A stretch of DNA of 64,000 bases, taken from assembly GCA_003327425.1 (NCBI GenBank), contig QOQW01000017.1, positions 83,102-147,101 of the forward strand. The letters run 5' to 3'. A program made the translations under genes and the position numbers. This DNA comes from Candidatus Ozemibacter sibiricus. Lineage in GTDB: Bacteria > Muiribacteriota > Ozemobacteria > Ozemobacterales > Ozemobacteraceae. This document shows positions 16,666 through 26,414 of this stretch, piece by piece (position 1 is the stretch's first letter; every line of letters starts with the position of its first letter). The notes under the pieces are model-generated. The model was not told the DNA's origin, made no database searches, and worked only from the letters and a program-made list of their open reading frames with translations.

Positions 16666-18027
16666 ATGATCGTCGACCGCGAGACCCTCGCCGACCTCGA
16701 GATCTTCGCCTGCCGCTCGGGCGGCCAGCCGGTCATCGCCTACCTCGACCGCTGCCGAACGGAAGGCGGAGCCGACGAGCTGCGCACGCTCATCGCCAAG
16801 GGGCCGGGCCATGACGTCCCGATCCGCGAGCTGCAGGAGGTGACGCGGTTCTTCTACGACCATGGCCAGGGCCTGACCTTCCCCGTCGACCGCAAAGCCG
16901 CCCGCGCGCTCGAACAGTATCTGGCATCGAACTTCACCGGGATCGACCTGCCCCTCTCCTGGAGCCGCCATCTCCAGTCGTTCATCCTGCGCTATCGCTG
17001 CCCCGAGATGTACCAGTTCTGCCACAGCGGGATCCAGGAGACCATGAAGACGCTCGCAGCCGCCGTCGCCTTCGTCACGGCGGTGACCGAGGCGGGCGAG
17101 AGCCCTCCGGCGGTGCGGGCGCTCGCCGGAGAGTTCCTCCGCCTTTGGCAGGAGATCGGCGGCCCCGGGCTGGCCGCCCGCTGCCAGGATCCGTCGACCA
17201 CCGAGGTCTTCGTGATCGATCATCTGCTGCGGAGCCAGAACCGGGACAACCTGCGCCGGATGCTGCGCCTGCTCTACCGCCTCGACGCGCACGTCGGCAT
17301 GGCCATCGCCACGCGGGAGCACGGCTTGGTCTTTCCCACCATCGTCGAGGGCCCCGACCGCCGGATCGAGATCGAAGGGCTGTATCATCTCTTCCTCGCC
17401 AGGCCGGTCCGCAACGATTTCCGGCTCGATGGCGCGCAGAATCTGCTGTTTCTGACCGGGCCCAACATGGCCGGCAAATCGACCTACATGAAGGCGGTGG
17501 GCATCGCCGTCATCCTGGCGCACATCGGCATGGGAGTGCCGGCTGCGGCGATGAGCGTGTCCCCGATCGATTACCTGTTCTGCGAACTCAGCATGCACGA
17601 CGACATTCGGCTGGGCATCAGCGGATTCCTGGCCGAGGTGCTGCGCGTGCAGCGGATCCTGCAGTTCTGCGCCGGCCGCTTCAAGCTGCTGGTCATCATC
17701 GATGAGATCTTCAAGGGCACCAACGTCCATGACGCCTACGCCTGCTCCAAGCTCGTCATCACCGGACTGGCCAGGCTGCGCGATCATTTCTTCCTCATCT
17801 CGTCCCATCTGCTCGAACTGGAAGCAGACCTGCGCCCGTTCCGCAACATCCGGTTCCGCTGCTTCGATGCCGCCCTGCAGAACGGCGCCCTCTCGTTCTC
17901 CTACCGCATCGCCGACGGCGTCTCCCCGACCCGGGTCGGCCTGCAGCTCCTGGCCGAACACGGGATCATCGACATGTTCCGGGAACTGGAACGAACCCCG
18001 TCCCCGGCCGCCGCCGAACGCCCCTGA
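16666..18027 (+). CDS. MutS-like ATPase (domain V type) without mismatch-recognition domain
   Basis: 453 residues from ATG 16666 (the frame is open further upstream but that part reads as a shadow of the GTPase gene). The C-terminal half is a MutS ATPase domain: Walker A LTGPNMAGKSTYMK (263-276), Walker B LLVIIDEIFKGTN (341-353), and a downstream FFLISSHLLELEAD in the D-loop/His switch region. The N-terminal 250 residues are helical and correspond to a shortened lever/clamp, with no mismatch-binding or connector domain and no Smr tail. Such truncated MutS-like proteins have unknown function. It sits 16 bases after the dynamin-like gene; no good ribosome site is visible, which suggests coupled translation. 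Confidence 0.8.
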   Translation: MIVDRETLADLEIFACRSGGQPVIAYLDRCRTEGGADELRTLIAKGPGHDVPIRELQEVTRFFYDHGQGLTFPVDRKAARALEQYLASNFTGIDLPLSWSRHLQSFILRYRCPEMYQFCHSGIQETMKTLAAAVAFVTAVTEAGESPPAVRALAGEFLRLWQEIGGPGLAARCQDPSTTEVFVIDHLLRSQNRDNLRRMLRLLYRLDAHVGMAIATREHGLVFPTIVEGPDRRIEIEGLYHLFLARPVRNDFRLDGAQNLLFLTGPNMAGKSTYMKAVGIAVILAHIGMGVPAAAMSVSPIDYLFCELSMHDDIRLGISGFLAEVLRVQRILQFCAGRFKLLVIIDEIFKGTNVHDAYACSKLVITGLARLRDHFFLISSHLLELEADLRPFRNIRFRCFDAALQNGALSFSYRIADGVSPTRVGLQLLAEHGIIDMFRELERTPSPAAAERP

Positions 18028-18251
18028 GGCGCCCGCCCCTTTCTCCACCACCGCCGCCGCGAGTTCATCCCCCCGACCCTGATTGGCGATCAAGACGCCG
18101 CCAACCTGACCACCGGTGAAGCCGCCGGACGCCGGCCGAGGGCCACGTGTTCGGCCACCGGCCCCTGGCGGTAGTCGTCAAGGCAAAGTCGCTCCGCCGC
18201 GCCAGGCTCCCTGCCGCCGGCTGCTTTCGCCCTGGGCGACCGGATGGATGG

Positions 18252-18280
18252 TTCGGAGAAGCGGGCTGGTGTGGTATGCT
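18252..18280 (+). promoter_or_regulatory. probable promoter of the YitT-like gene
   Basis: TTCGGA (18252-18257), a 17-base spacer and TGG-TATGCT (TATGCT 18275-18280) form an extended -10 promoter; start near 18287, leaving a 25-base leader that contains GGAGG before ATG 18312. Otherwise 18028-18311 shows no gene. Confidence 0.55.
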
Positions 18281-18311
18281 GGCGCCCGAATTCCCGATGG
18301 AGGTTCGACCC

Positions 18312-19199
18312 ATGACCGCCACTGCGCCGCGCCCGGTGGGCGCGTTCGATCTCTTCCTGGTCGTGCTGGGCTCGGTGATTTCGACGCTGGGCCTGGTCTG
18401 CTTCACCATTCCCAACAAGATCGCCGCCGGCGGCCTGACCGGCCTGGCCACCGTGCTGTATTTCGCGGTGGGACTGCCGGTCGGCGCCGTGGTGCTGACC
18501 GGCAACCTCGCGCTGATCGCCGCCCAGATGAAGCTGGTCGGCTTCCGGTCGGCCGGGAAGACGGTGCTGTCGGTGGCCCTGACCTCGGTGCTGATCGAGC
18601 TGCTGATGCGGGTCTGGCCCATCTCGCCGCTGGCCACCGATCCCATCCTGGCCTGTCTCTACGGCGGTATTCTGAGCGGGATCGGCGTCGGCGTCACCTT
18701 CCGTGGCGGCGGCACCACGGGCGGCGTCGACATCGTCGCCCAGATCTGTCACCATCTGTTCCACTGGCCGATCGGCGATGTCATCCTGGTCACCAATTTC
18801 CTGATCACGATCGGCGCCGGTTTCGTCTTCGGCCCCCAATTGGCGCTCTACGGCTTGATCACCGTCTTCTTCAGCGGCTGGGTGGTCGATGCCGTGCTCG
18901 AAGGCATCGCGGTCTACCGCAGCGTGCTGATCATCACCCAGAACCCCAACGAAGTGGCCTGGGCCATCATGGAGGAGCTCCACCGCGGCGTCACCTGCAT
19001 CGATGCCCGCGGCATGTACACGAGCGCGCCGACCAACGTCCTGCTGGTGGCGGTGCGCCGGATGGAGCTGCCCCAGATGCGCCAGCTGATCTACGAGTTC
19101 GATCCCAACGCCTTCGTCATCGTCGGCGACGCTCGCCAGGTGCTGGGCCGCGGCTTCCTGAGCCTCGGCGACCAGGTCAAACGGCAGACCCAGGGATAG
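18312..19199 (+). CDS. YitT family membrane protein (DUF161 + DUF2179)
   Basis: 295 residues; start chosen at ATG 18312 with GGAGG nine bases upstream. Five or six hydrophobic helices span residues 12-195 (LVVLGSVISTLGLVCFTIPN, VYFAVGLP..., LYGLITVFFSGWVVDAVLEG), with the family's GGxTG-type loops (NKIAAGGLTGLAT, FRGGGTTGGVDIVAQ). Residues about 205-290 form the small cytoplasmic DUF2179 domain (VLIITQNPNEVAWAIMEEL, MYTSAPTNVLLVAVRRME). The molecular role of YitT proteins is unsettled. It stands alone between a divergent-free upstream gap and a convergent CoA-transferase gene. Confidence 0.9.
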   Translation: MTATAPRPVGAFDLFLVVLGSVISTLGLVCFTIPNKIAAGGLTGLATVLYFAVGLPVGAVVLTGNLALIAAQMKLVGFRSAGKTVLSVALTSVLIELLMRVWPISPLATDPILACLYGGILSGIGVGVTFRGGGTTGGVDIVAQICHHLFHWPIGDVILVTNFLITIGAGFVFGPQLALYGLITVFFSGWVVDAVLEGIAVYRSVLIITQNPNEVAWAIMEELHRGVTCIDARGMYTSAPTNVLLVAVRRMELPQMRQLIYEFDPNAFVIVGDARQVLGRGFLSLGDQVKRQTQG

Positions 19200-19225
19200 G
19201 CTCAGAGCGCCCACCCCGCGAGGAA

Positions 19226-19245
19226 GCCGACGCGATGGCGTCGGC
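19226..19245. terminator. hairpin between convergent genes
   Basis: GCCGACGC (19226-19233) and GCGTCGGC (19238-19245) form a perfect 8-bp stem with a GATG loop in the gap between the YitT-like gene and the convergent CoA-transferase gene. There is no clear T run; a second GC-rich inverted repeat follows near 19263-19305. Possibly a two-way termination region. Confidence 0.4.
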
Positions 19246-19305
19246 CGGGCGTCTTCTCGAAGGGGCCGGCCCCCGGCGGCACGATGCCGGCGGGGGCGGC
19301 CGCGG

Positions 19306-21339
19306 TCAGGACGGCCCGGCCCCCTCGCCTTTGGTCAGGCGCTGCAGCGCTTGTTCGGCCTCGGCGTAGGACTCGTAGATGTGGGGCGCCAGGCCGCGCC
19401 GCTCGAGGGCGTTCTTCAGCTTGAAGCGCAGGAAGGCGCTGGTGGTGAACCGCGTCACGTGCGAGTAGAAGCGGTCCATCAGGCGCTGGACCATGGCCGA
19501 ATACGGGTCGATCAGCTCGGGGGCGATCGAGAAGTTGTCGTAGTTGACGATGGCGGGCACCCGCCGACCGACGGGGGCCAGCAGGTCGGTCACCCGACGT
19601 TCGATCTCTTCGATCTGCTTGAGGGTCTGCAGGTGCAGCCCTTCGAAGTTCACCAGCAGGACCTGGTCGCAGGCGTCGAAGACGAGGCGCGAGGCCAGCG
19701 GCACGGTCAGCAGCTCCTCGGCCAGCCCCATGGGCCCTTCGCTGAAGATGCGGGGGTCCATCAGGCGCGGCGGCGCCTCGATCACCGGCCGGAACTGCAT
19801 GTGCGCCAGGATGTCCTTCTCGAGGTCGATGCCCGGCGCGATCTCGATCAGCTCGAGCCCCTTGGCGGTGAGCCGGAAGACGCAGCGCTCGGTGATGTAC
19901 AGCACGGGCTGCCCGCGCTTGACCGCCTGGGCGCCGCTGAAGGTCACATGCTCGACCTGCGTCAGGAACTTCGGCGTGTGGCCTTCCTTGACGATGCGCA
20001 GCCGGCCGCCCTCGACCGCCACCTCGAGATCGCCGGCGGTGAAGGTACCGACGAAGACGACCTTCTTGGCGTTCTGGCTGATGTTGATGAAGCCGCCCGC
20101 CCCGGCCAGCCGGGAGCCGAACTTGCTCACGTTGAGATTGCCGTGCTGATCGGCCTGGGCCAGCCCCAGGAAGGCCACGTCGAGGCCGCCGCCGTCGTAG
20201 AAATCGAACTGATAGGGCTGGTCGATGATGGCGGCGGTGTTGGTGCCGGCCCCGAAGTTCAATCCGCCAGCCGGCAGACCGCCGATGACACCGGGCTCGG
20301 TGGTCAGCGTGAGGAACGGCAGGATCTTCTCCTCGTTGGCGACGCGGGCCACCCCTTCCGGCATGCCGATGCCGAGATTGACCACGGCGTTGGGCTCGAG
20401 CTCGAAGGCGGCCCGCCGCGCGATGATCTTGCGATCGCTCATCTCGAGCGGCGGGATCGATTCCATCGGCACCCGGATCTCGCCGCTGAAGGCGGGGTCG
20501 TACGGGGTGGCGAAGGTCTGCCAGTGGTTCTCGGGCCGGCCGACCACCACGCAGTCGACCAGCACGCCAGGAATCTTCACCTGGCGCGGCGACAGACTGC
20601 CCCGCTCGACGATCCGCTCGACCTGCACCAGAACCAGCCCGCCCGAGTTGTGGGCGGCCAGGGCCAGCGCCAGGGCCTCGAGCGTCAGGGCTTCCCGCTC
20701 CATCGAGATGTTGCCTTCAGGATCGGCCGAAGTGCCCCGCAGGAGAGCGACATTGATGGGAAACGTGCGATACGCGAGGTATTCCTGGCCATCGAAAGTG
20801 ACCACTTCGACGAGATCTTCTTTGGTGCGTGCGTTGATCTTGCCCCCGGTCAGGCGCGGATCGACGAAGGTGCCCAGGCCGACGCTGGTGATCGTGCGGG
20901 GTTTATGGGCCGCGATGTCGCGGAAGAGGTGGGAAAGCACCCCCTGGGGCAGATTGTAGGCCTCGATCTCGCCGGCGAAGGCCAGCTTCTGCAACTTCGG
21001 CACCAGCCCCCAGTGGCCGCCCACCACCCGCTTCAACAGCCCGCTGTGGCCGAGATGGTTGAGCCCGCGGTCTTTCCCGTCGCCCTGGCCTGCCGCATAG
21101 ACGAGCGTCAGGTCGCGCGGCTGGCCGGTCTGCGTGAACCGCTGCTCGAGGGCGATGGCCAGCTCTTCGGGGAAGCCGGTCCCGACGAACCCGCCGGTGG
21201 CCACGGTGTCGCCCGACCGGATCAAGCCGACCGCCTCGGCGGCCGAGACGACCTTGCTGCGCCCGACCTTGGGGGTCGACAGGGCCGCCAGCGCGGGATG
21301 GATGGGGGAAGCGGACGCGGGGGCAGAGGGTTCAGACAT
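19306..21339 (-). CDS. acyl-CoA:acetate/propionate-type CoA transferase
   Basis: 677 residues; start ATG 21339 is chosen because GGAGGAACC directly precedes it (12 extra upstream codons lack a site). Fused alpha and beta CoA-transferase domains: N-terminal [20 protein letters not shown] (about 44-63) with the GG..G.G CoA loop, and the beta part with [20 protein letters not shown] near 345-364, where the Glu is the expected thioester-forming residue. This matches family I propionate/acetate CoA transferases. About 140 further residues at the C-terminus (STAS-like [20 protein letters not shown] onward) form an extension present in a subset of the family. Reaction: exchange of CoA between short-chain acyl-CoA and acetate or similar. 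Regulation: promoter with TTTTGC-N3-GCAAAA operator, shared with the symporter at 24772-26349. Confidence 0.9.
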   Translation of the reverse strand: MSEPSAPASASPIHPALAALSTPKVGRSKVVSAAEAVGLIRSGDTVATGGFVGTGFPEELAIALEQRFTQTGQPRDLTLVYAAGQGDGKDRGLNHLGHSGLLKRVVGGHWGLVPKLQKLAFAGEIEAYNLPQGVLSHLFRDIAAHKPRTITSVGLGTFVDPRLTGGKINARTKEDLVEVVTFDGQEYLAYRTFPINVALLRGTSADPEGNISMEREALTLEALALALAAHNSGGLVLVQVERIVERGSLSPRQVKIPGVLVDCVVVGRPENHWQTFATPYDPAFSGEIRVPMESIPPLEMSDRKIIARRAAFELEPNAVVNLGIGMPEGVARVANEEKILPFLTLTTEPGVIGGLPAGGLNFGAGTNTAAIIDQPYQFDFYDGGGLDVAFLGLAQADQHGNLNVSKFGSRLAGAGGFINISQNAKKVVFVGTFTAGDLEVAVEGGRLRIVKEGHTPKFLTQVEHVTFSGAQAVKRGQPVLYITERCVFRLTAKGLELIEIAPGIDLEKDILAHMQFRPVIEAPPRLMDPRIFSEGPMGLAEELLTVPLASRLVFDACDQVLLVNFEGLHLQTLKQIEEIERRVTDLLAPVGRRVPAIVNYDNFSIAPELIDPYSAMVQRLMDRFYSHVTRFTTSAFLRFKLKNALERRGLAPHIYESYAEAEQALQRLTKGEGAGPS

Positions 21340-21360
21340 GGTTCCTCCAACAGCGTGGCA

Positions 21361-21409
21361 TTTTTTGCTTTGCAAAAAAAACTCTACTCCACCCCTGGTC
21401 GCCTGTCAA
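21361..21409 (-). promoter_or_regulatory. promoter and operator of the CoA-transferase gene
   Basis: On the minus strand: TTGACA (21409-21404), 17-base spacer, TAGAGT (21386-21381), then the inverted repeat TTTTGC-N3-GCAAAA (21377-21363) covering the expected start site. The repeat contains TTTGCAAA. The same arrangement recurs at 26415-26459, so a shared repressor or activator is likely. Confidence 0.75.
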
Positions 21410-21600
21410 CCTTCGCCCGGCCCTCTCCGCCCTTCTTTCACCGTGGGCGGCCGGCGGGCTCCACGAGGTGGCGGGACGGACGCCCCGCGGCAGGCGGTGG
21501 CGCGATCGCCCCGCCACGGGCCCGACAGCAGGGCCCAGGCTGGCCACGAGGGGTGCCCGTTGCCGTTGGGTCCGGCGAGGTGGCACTGGGAGACCCGATG

Positions 21601-21609
21601 TGGTATGGT
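21601..21609 (+). promoter_or_regulatory. extended -10 element immediately before lgt
   Basis: TGG-TATGGT with only seven bases between the hexamer and ATG 21617, so transcription should begin at or next to the start codon (leaderless or nearly so). No strong -35 and no Shine-Dalgarno sequence are visible. Confidence 0.5.
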
Positions 21610-21616
21610 GCCGGGC

Positions 21617-22582
21617 ATGTATCCGATCCTGTTCGCCTGGGGGCCGATCCGCATCGGTTCGTATGGCGTGCTGCTCGCCCTGGCTTTCGGGGCGGCCATC
21701 ATCATCACCAACCGCGAGTTCCGACGCCAGGGCCTCGACACCCTCCTCGCCTGGGACATCTACCTGCTGGCCATTCTGGGCGGCCTGGTGGGGTCGCGCG
21801 GCCTGTACATCCTCGAGCATTTCGGGGCGTTCCTGCGCGATCCAGGGCCCTTCTTGATCTCGGCCACGGGCTTCTCGGTCATCGGCGGCTACCTGCTGGC
21901 CATCGCTCTCTGCTGGATCCGGGTCCATCGGGAAGGACAGCCCTTCTTGAAGATCGCCGACCTGTGCGCCCCGGGCATGGCGGTCGGCTACGCGATCGGC
22001 CGCCTGGGCTGCATCGCCGCCGGAGATGGCTGCTATGGCCTGCCGACGCTCGCCTGGTGCGGCATGACCTTCCCCCACGGGCTGGTGCCCACCCTCAGCC
22101 ATCAGAATCCTTTGCTGACCCGGCTGTTCATGCAGCGGTTCCCGGGAACGCCGGTTCCTGACGACATTCCGGTCCATCCCACGCCGCTGTATGAATCGAT
22201 CTCGGCGTTCATCCTCCTGGCCATCCTGCTCGCCGGCCGCTGGACCATCGGCCCCGGACGCCGGCTGGCCTTCTTCCTGGCCTGGTTCGGCATCTCCCGG
22301 TTCGGTGTCGAGTTCATCCGCCTCAACCCCGTGGTCTGGTGGGGGTTGACGTCCGACCAGCTCCTGTCGGTCGGGTGGGTAGCCCTCAGTCTGCTCGTCC
22401 TGTGGATCGGCCGGAACCAGTTGCCCCTCGCGCCCGAGCCGACGCCAGGCAGCCCGGCTCAGAACGGAACCGAGCGGCCCCTGGCCCACGCCGCGCCACC
22501 CCCGGCCGATGGCGCCCGCGCCGGCCCCGCCGCCTCCTCTCTCCCGGCTGACCCCCTCCCCCCCGGGGGAACCACGCGATGA
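21617..22582 (+). CDS. lgt: prolipoprotein diacylglyceryl transferase
   Basis: 321 residues, start at MYPILFAWGPIRIGSYG, the usual Lgt N-terminus. The protein transfers a diacylglyceryl group from phosphatidylglycerol to the lipobox Cys of prolipoproteins in the inner membrane. About seven hydrophobic helices; the Lgt signature GRLGCIAAGDGCYG lies near residue 129-142, VHPTPLYES near 185-193 and the conserved SRFGVEFIRLNP near 221-232. The last 55 residues are an Ala/Pro-rich tail not needed by the family. It overlaps the photolyase gene by four bases (ATGA). It would serve lipoproteins such as that at 7866-9032. No ribosome site is seen before the start, in line with the promoter lying seven bases upstream. 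Confidence 0.95.
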   Translation: MYPILFAWGPIRIGSYGVLLALAFGAAIIITNREFRRQGLDTLLAWDIYLLAILGGLVGSRGLYILEHFGAFLRDPGPFLISATGFSVIGGYLLAIALCWIRVHREGQPFLKIADLCAPGMAVGYAIGRLGCIAAGDGCYGLPTLAWCGMTFPHGLVPTLSHQNPLLTRLFMQRFPGTPVPDDIPVHPTPLYESISAFILLAILLAGRWTIGPGRRLAFFLAWFGISRFGVEFIRLNPVVWWGLTSDQLLSVGWVALSLLVLWIGRNQLPLAPEPTPGSPAQNGTERPLAHAAPPPADGARAGPAASSLPADPLPPGGTTR

Positions 22583-23934
22583 AGCACATCGGCGATCCCG
22601 CGCGGCGAGCCCGGCTCGCCGCCCCAGGTGCGGACCGCCCCGGGGCGGTCGTCTACTGGATGTCCCGCGACCAGCGGGTCGACGACAACTGGGCCCTGCT
22701 GCACGCTTCCGCCCTGGCCCGCGCCCGGCGCGCCCCCCTGCAGGTAGTCTTCACCCTCGATCCCGCGTTCCCCGACGCCACCCGCCGGGCCTGGGATTTC
22801 CTGCTCCGGGGGCTGATCGAAGTCGAGGCCGATCTGCGCGCACGCGGCATTCCCTTCCACCTCCTCCTCGGGGCCCCGCCCCAGAGCCTGGCGCTGTTCT
22901 GTCGACAGCAGCGCGTCGGCTGCCTGGTTACCGACTTCAGCCCCCTGCGCCACAAACGAGTCTGGCAGGCCGAAGCGGCGGCCGCCACCGGATTGGCCGT
23001 GACCGAAGTCGATGCCCACAACATCGTGCCCGCCTGGATCGCCTCGCCCAAGCAGGAGTTTGCGGCCCGTACCCTCCGCCTCAAACTCAATCGGATTCTG
23101 AGCGACTGGCTGGAGGAGTTCCCCGCCCTCGAACCCCCGCCCTCCCCCGGCCCCCTGCCGCCCCCTACCGATTGGGCCGCCGTGCAGGCGGCCGTGGCCG
23201 GCACCCGCGCCGTGCCGCCTGTCGAGTGGCTCCGCCCCGGCCCGGTCGCCGCCCGCGACCACCTGCGCCGGTTCGTGACCGGCGCCCTGCGCACTTACGC
23301 CCTGACCCGCAACGACCCCTGCCTGGACGGCACGTCCAATCTCTCTCCCTACCTGCATTTCGGTCATCTTGCCCCGCAGCGGGCCGCCCTGGCCGCCGGC
23401 GCCGCCCGCGTCGCCGAGGAATCGCGGCTGGCCTTCCTCGAGGAACTGGTGGTGCGCCGCGAGCTGTCCGACAACTTCTGCCTGTACAACCCGCATTACG
23501 ATTCGCCCGCGGGCTACCCCGACTGGGCGAAGAAGACGCTGGCCCTCCATGCCGCCGACCGCCGCGAGCATCTCTACGACGAAGAGGCCTTCGAGGCGGC
23601 CCGTACCCACGATGAGCTGTGGAATGCCGCGCAGCGGCAGATGGTCCGCACCGGCAAGATGCACGGCTACCTGCGCATGTACTGGGCCAAGAAGCTCCTC
23701 GAATGGACGCCTTCCGTCGCCGAGGCCCACCGGATCGCCCTCGCCCTGAACGACCGCTACGAACTCGACGGCCGCGACCCCAACGGCTATGTGGGAGTGG
23801 CCTGGAGCCTCGGCGGCGTCCATGACCGGCCCTGGAGCCAGCGGCCCATCTTCGGCACCATCCGCTACATGTCGTTCGGCGGCTGCCGGAGCAAGTTCCG
23901 CGTCGCCGCCTTCATCGCCCGCTGGCCCCCCTGA
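22579..23934 (+). CDS. phr: deoxyribodipyrimidine photolyase, class II
   Basis: 451 residues. Light-dependent repair of cyclobutane pyrimidine dimers with FAD as cofactor. The class II type is shown by the N-terminal VYWMSRDQRVDDNWALLHA (residues about 25-43) and the C-terminal MVRTGKMHGYLRMYWAKKLL and WSLGGVHDRPWSQRPIFGTI blocks that line the FAD pocket and substrate site. The length fits class II enzymes. Its start overlaps the lgt stop by four bases, so the two are co-translated although functionally unrelated. Confidence 0.95.
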   Translation: MKHIGDPARRARLAAPGADRPGAVVYWMSRDQRVDDNWALLHASALARARRAPLQVVFTLDPAFPDATRRAWDFLLRGLIEVEADLRARGIPFHLLLGAPPQSLALFCRQQRVGCLVTDFSPLRHKRVWQAEAAAATGLAVTEVDAHNIVPAWIASPKQEFAARTLRLKLNRILSDWLEEFPALEPPPSPGPLPPPTDWAAVQAAVAGTRAVPPVEWLRPGPVAARDHLRRFVTGALRTYALTRNDPCLDGTSNLSPYLHFGHLAPQRAALAAGAARVAEESRLAFLEELVVRRELSDNFCLYNPHYDSPAGYPDWAKKTLALHAADRREHLYDEEAFEAARTHDELWNAAQRQMVRTGKMHGYLRMYWAKKLLEWTPSVAEAHRIALALNDRYELDGRDPNGYVGVAWSLGGVHDRPWSQRPIFGTIRYMSFGGCRSKFRVAAFIARWPP

Positions 23935-23996
23935 AACCCGCCGAGCGGGGAGGGGCGAACCGCCGGGCCGCGCCGCTCTGGTAGCCGCTCCAGGTG

Positions 23997-24620
23997 TCAG
24001 GGCCAGCGCCAGACCAGAAGGGTGTGCAGAAACGTCGCCACCAGGATCGCCAGGCCCATCTCGAGGGGGGAAAGGCGAGGCATCCACCCGCGGACGGCCG
24101 GCGCTGGCGAGATGGCGGGTCCCGCGGTGCGCTGCCACAGAGCCGCCCAGCGCGGGGCCTCCTCGGCCAGGAAGCGGTCGGCCACCTCCGACACATGCTG
24201 GCAGACGGCCGCTTCGGGGTAGCGGTCGAGGACATACTCGACCAGTTTGCCCGCCGTGTCTTCATCCCCGGTGGTCTGGAAATGGACGGCCGCCTCGATG
24301 AGCAGGCTGGCTGGCGCATTGCACTGCTGGGCCGCGAACTTCACCAGGTAGGGGAAGGGATCGTCACCGGCTTCTTGCTTCCCTTCCGTCTCGGAAGGCA
24401 GGAACGCCTCGGGGAATCGCTTCCGCAAGCGCCCCAGAATGGTGCGGCACCCCTGGCGGACGGTACGGTCAGGCGATTGCAGGTGCGGCACCAGCAGCGC
24501 GATCACCAGGGGCGCTTCTTCGGCGGTGATCTCCTCCCCGTTCCCGATCGCCTGGAAGGCCTGGTGAAGCTCCGCCGGTCGGTCGCTGGTGATGTAGCGA
24601 TGGAAGGCATCGGCAAGCAT
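23997..24620 (-). CDS. tail-anchored helical-repeat protein
   Basis: 207 residues. The first 160 residues are helical, with HEAT-like phrases (EAPLVIALLVPHLQSPDRTV, TAGKLVEYVLDRYPEAAVC); a single hydrophobic helix at the very C-terminus (LEMGLAILVATFLHTLLVW) would anchor it in the membrane with the repeat domain in the cytoplasm. No catalytic motif. This resembles in design the larger HEAT protein at 28861-31590, which also has a C-terminal anchor. It lies downstream of the symporter gene on the same strand with a 151-base gap. Confidence 0.7.
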   Translation of the reverse strand: MLADAFHRYITSDRPAELHQAFQAIGNGEEITAEEAPLVIALLVPHLQSPDRTVRQGCRTILGRLRKRFPEAFLPSETEGKQEAGDDPFPYLVKFAAQQCNAPASLLIEAAVHFQTTGDEDTAGKLVEYVLDRYPEAAVCQHVSEVADRFLAEEAPRWAALWQRTAGPAISPAPAVRGWMPRLSPLEMGLAILVATFLHTLLVWRWP

Positions 24621-24771
24621 GGCGGCCGTCCCCTTGTCTCAGGTCAGAGGTGTCCGATGTTCTTGGTACTCGACCAGACGCCAGGATTTCCGAAGCCGAA
24701 AGCCGCGCGGTGGCTGACGGACAGGCCAGCCACCGCGCGGACGAGACCAGGATTCGTCGTCAGGGGAAAGA

Positions 24772-26349
24772 TCAGCCGCTGACGGTCTCGACCCCCGGCA
24801 CCTCGGCGACCGCTTCCGCTTCGCGTTCGGTGCCAGCGAGGGACGCCCGATGCATGGCGAAAGTCGCCAGCCAGCCCATGACGATGGCCATGCTGGCCAG
24901 GAAGGCCGGGTTGTTGTGCATCGCGGTCACCTGGAACCAGGCGATGCCCAGGTAGGTGAGCCCCGAGACGATCACACCGGCGAAGACCGCCGATCGGCTC
25001 ATCGACGGCAGGAACATGCCGGCCGCCAGGGGGAAGAAGGTCGTGGTGAACAGGAAATAGACGCCATACATGCCGAAGATGGCGACCGACCCGCCCACCG
25101 GATTCTTGACCTGCCCGACCGAGAGCCAGATGATGACCAGCGCCGTCACCACCAGCAGCAGACGCCCATAGAACAGAGCCTGCTTGCCCAGATCGGCCTC
25201 GGCATCGGGGGGCAGCTCCGTTTTCCCACGCTTGAGCAGCGGCAGGAACATATCGGTCGAGAAGATGGTGGACAGCGAGAGCAGCAGCCCTTCCAGGGTC
25301 GACATCCCGGCGCACAGGATGCCCAGCATGATCACGACCTGCACGATCGGCGAGAAGGTGGCCGCCACGTAGGTCGGCACCACCAGATCCATGCGGTCGA
25401 TGGGCGGCAGGGTCAGCCGGGCATAGAGCCCGACGATCATCAGGAACGAAAAGACGAGCCCGACCAGGGTGGCGGTCAACAGGTAGGAGGTCACCTGCCC
25501 CTCATCCTTGAGATACAGCACCTTGGCCACGACATGCGGCTGGCAGACGATGGCGATGCCGACCAGGAAATTGCAGAAGAAGATCTCGAAGAGGTTGCGG
25601 AAATAGGGAGACGCCGGGTTGGTCACCGCCACCAGATTGGGATCGATGGCCGCCAGCCGGGTCAGGAACCCCTCGCCGCTGAAGAACAGATGCACGCCCG
25701 ATCCCAGCAGGATGAGGGCCACCACGAACATGACGATCGCCTGCAGGGCATTGGTATAGGCCGAGGTGTTCACCCCGCCGATCATCATGTAGGCGAAGAC
25801 GAACCCGACCAGCACCGCGATGAGCCAGGTGAACTGCGGATTGTAGACGGTGCCCGTCCCTGCCTCGCCTGGCAGGAAGGCCGGGATGCCGAGGGCCTGC
25901 CCCAGGGCGTAGGCCAGCCCGACCACGATCAGCACGGCGAAGGCGATCAGAGCCAGCGAGATCACCGCGAAGAGGTACTGCATCATCGGCGATTCGTACC
26001 GCTTGCCGATCCACTGTGGAACGGTGAGGGCGGCGACCCGACTGCCCACCGACAGGAAACGTTTGGAGAACAGGACCAGGCCGAGAATGACGCCCATGGG
26101 AGCCGCGAAAGCGAAGCCCAGCAGGCCGGCCACTCCGTATTTGTAGATCAGCCCCGGATTGACCACGAAGGTCGCCACGCTGGTCAACTGGGCGGCCAGC
26201 GACAGCCCGACGACGACCGGCGGAATGTCCTTGCTGCCCACCGCGAAGCTCTTCAGATCTTTCGTCTTCAGAGCTCCCCGGATGGTGAGCGCGATGGTCA
26301 CCGCCACATAGATCCCGACCGCCACCCATGCCATGGCCTGTTGCGACAT
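24772..26349 (-). CDS. sodium:solute symporter (SSS family), probably monocarboxylate/acetate
   Basis: 525 residues from ATG 26349, preceded by AGGAGGAAGG. Thirteen or so hydrophobic helices with the SSS architecture: VGSKDIPPVVVGLSLAAQLT (TM1-2 loop with Na-site residues), GGVNTSAYTNALQAIVMF and LGILCAGMSTLEGLLLSLST. It would import a small organic substrate with sodium. Substrate inference: the promoter carries the same operator as the CoA-transferase gene at 19306-21339, so a short-chain carboxylate such as acetate, propionate or pyruvate fits. The family also contains transporters for proline, pantothenate and sugars, so this rests on context. Confidence 0.85.
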   Translation of the reverse strand: MSQQAMAWVAVGIYVAVTIALTIRGALKTKDLKSFAVGSKDIPPVVVGLSLAAQLTSVATFVVNPGLIYKYGVAGLLGFAFAAPMGVILGLVLFSKRFLSVGSRVAALTVPQWIGKRYESPMMQYLFAVISLALIAFAVLIVVGLAYALGQALGIPAFLPGEAGTGTVYNPQFTWLIAVLVGFVFAYMMIGGVNTSAYTNALQAIVMFVVALILLGSGVHLFFSGEGFLTRLAAIDPNLVAVTNPASPYFRNLFEIFFCNFLVGIAIVCQPHVVAKVLYLKDEGQVTSYLLTATLVGLVFSFLMIVGLYARLTLPPIDRMDLVVPTYVAATFSPIVQVVIMLGILCAGMSTLEGLLLSLSTIFSTDMFLPLLKRGKTELPPDAEADLGKQALFYGRLLLVVTALVIIWLSVGQVKNPVGGSVAIFGMYGVYFLFTTTFFPLAAGMFLPSMSRSAVFAGVIVSGLTYLGIAWFQVTAMHNNPAFLASMAIVMGWLATFAMHRASLAGTEREAEAVAEVPGVETVSG

Positions 26350-26414
26350 GCTGTCCTTCCTCCTGCGTTGCACTCTTATTCTTGGCTTTTCTGCTGCGGC
26401 TCAAAGAGCCTTTG

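Noticed and set aside
19351..22161. 936-codon plus-strand frame
   Set aside because: Antisense of the CoA-transferase gene running into lgt; His/Gln/Asp/Gly-rich shadow composition.
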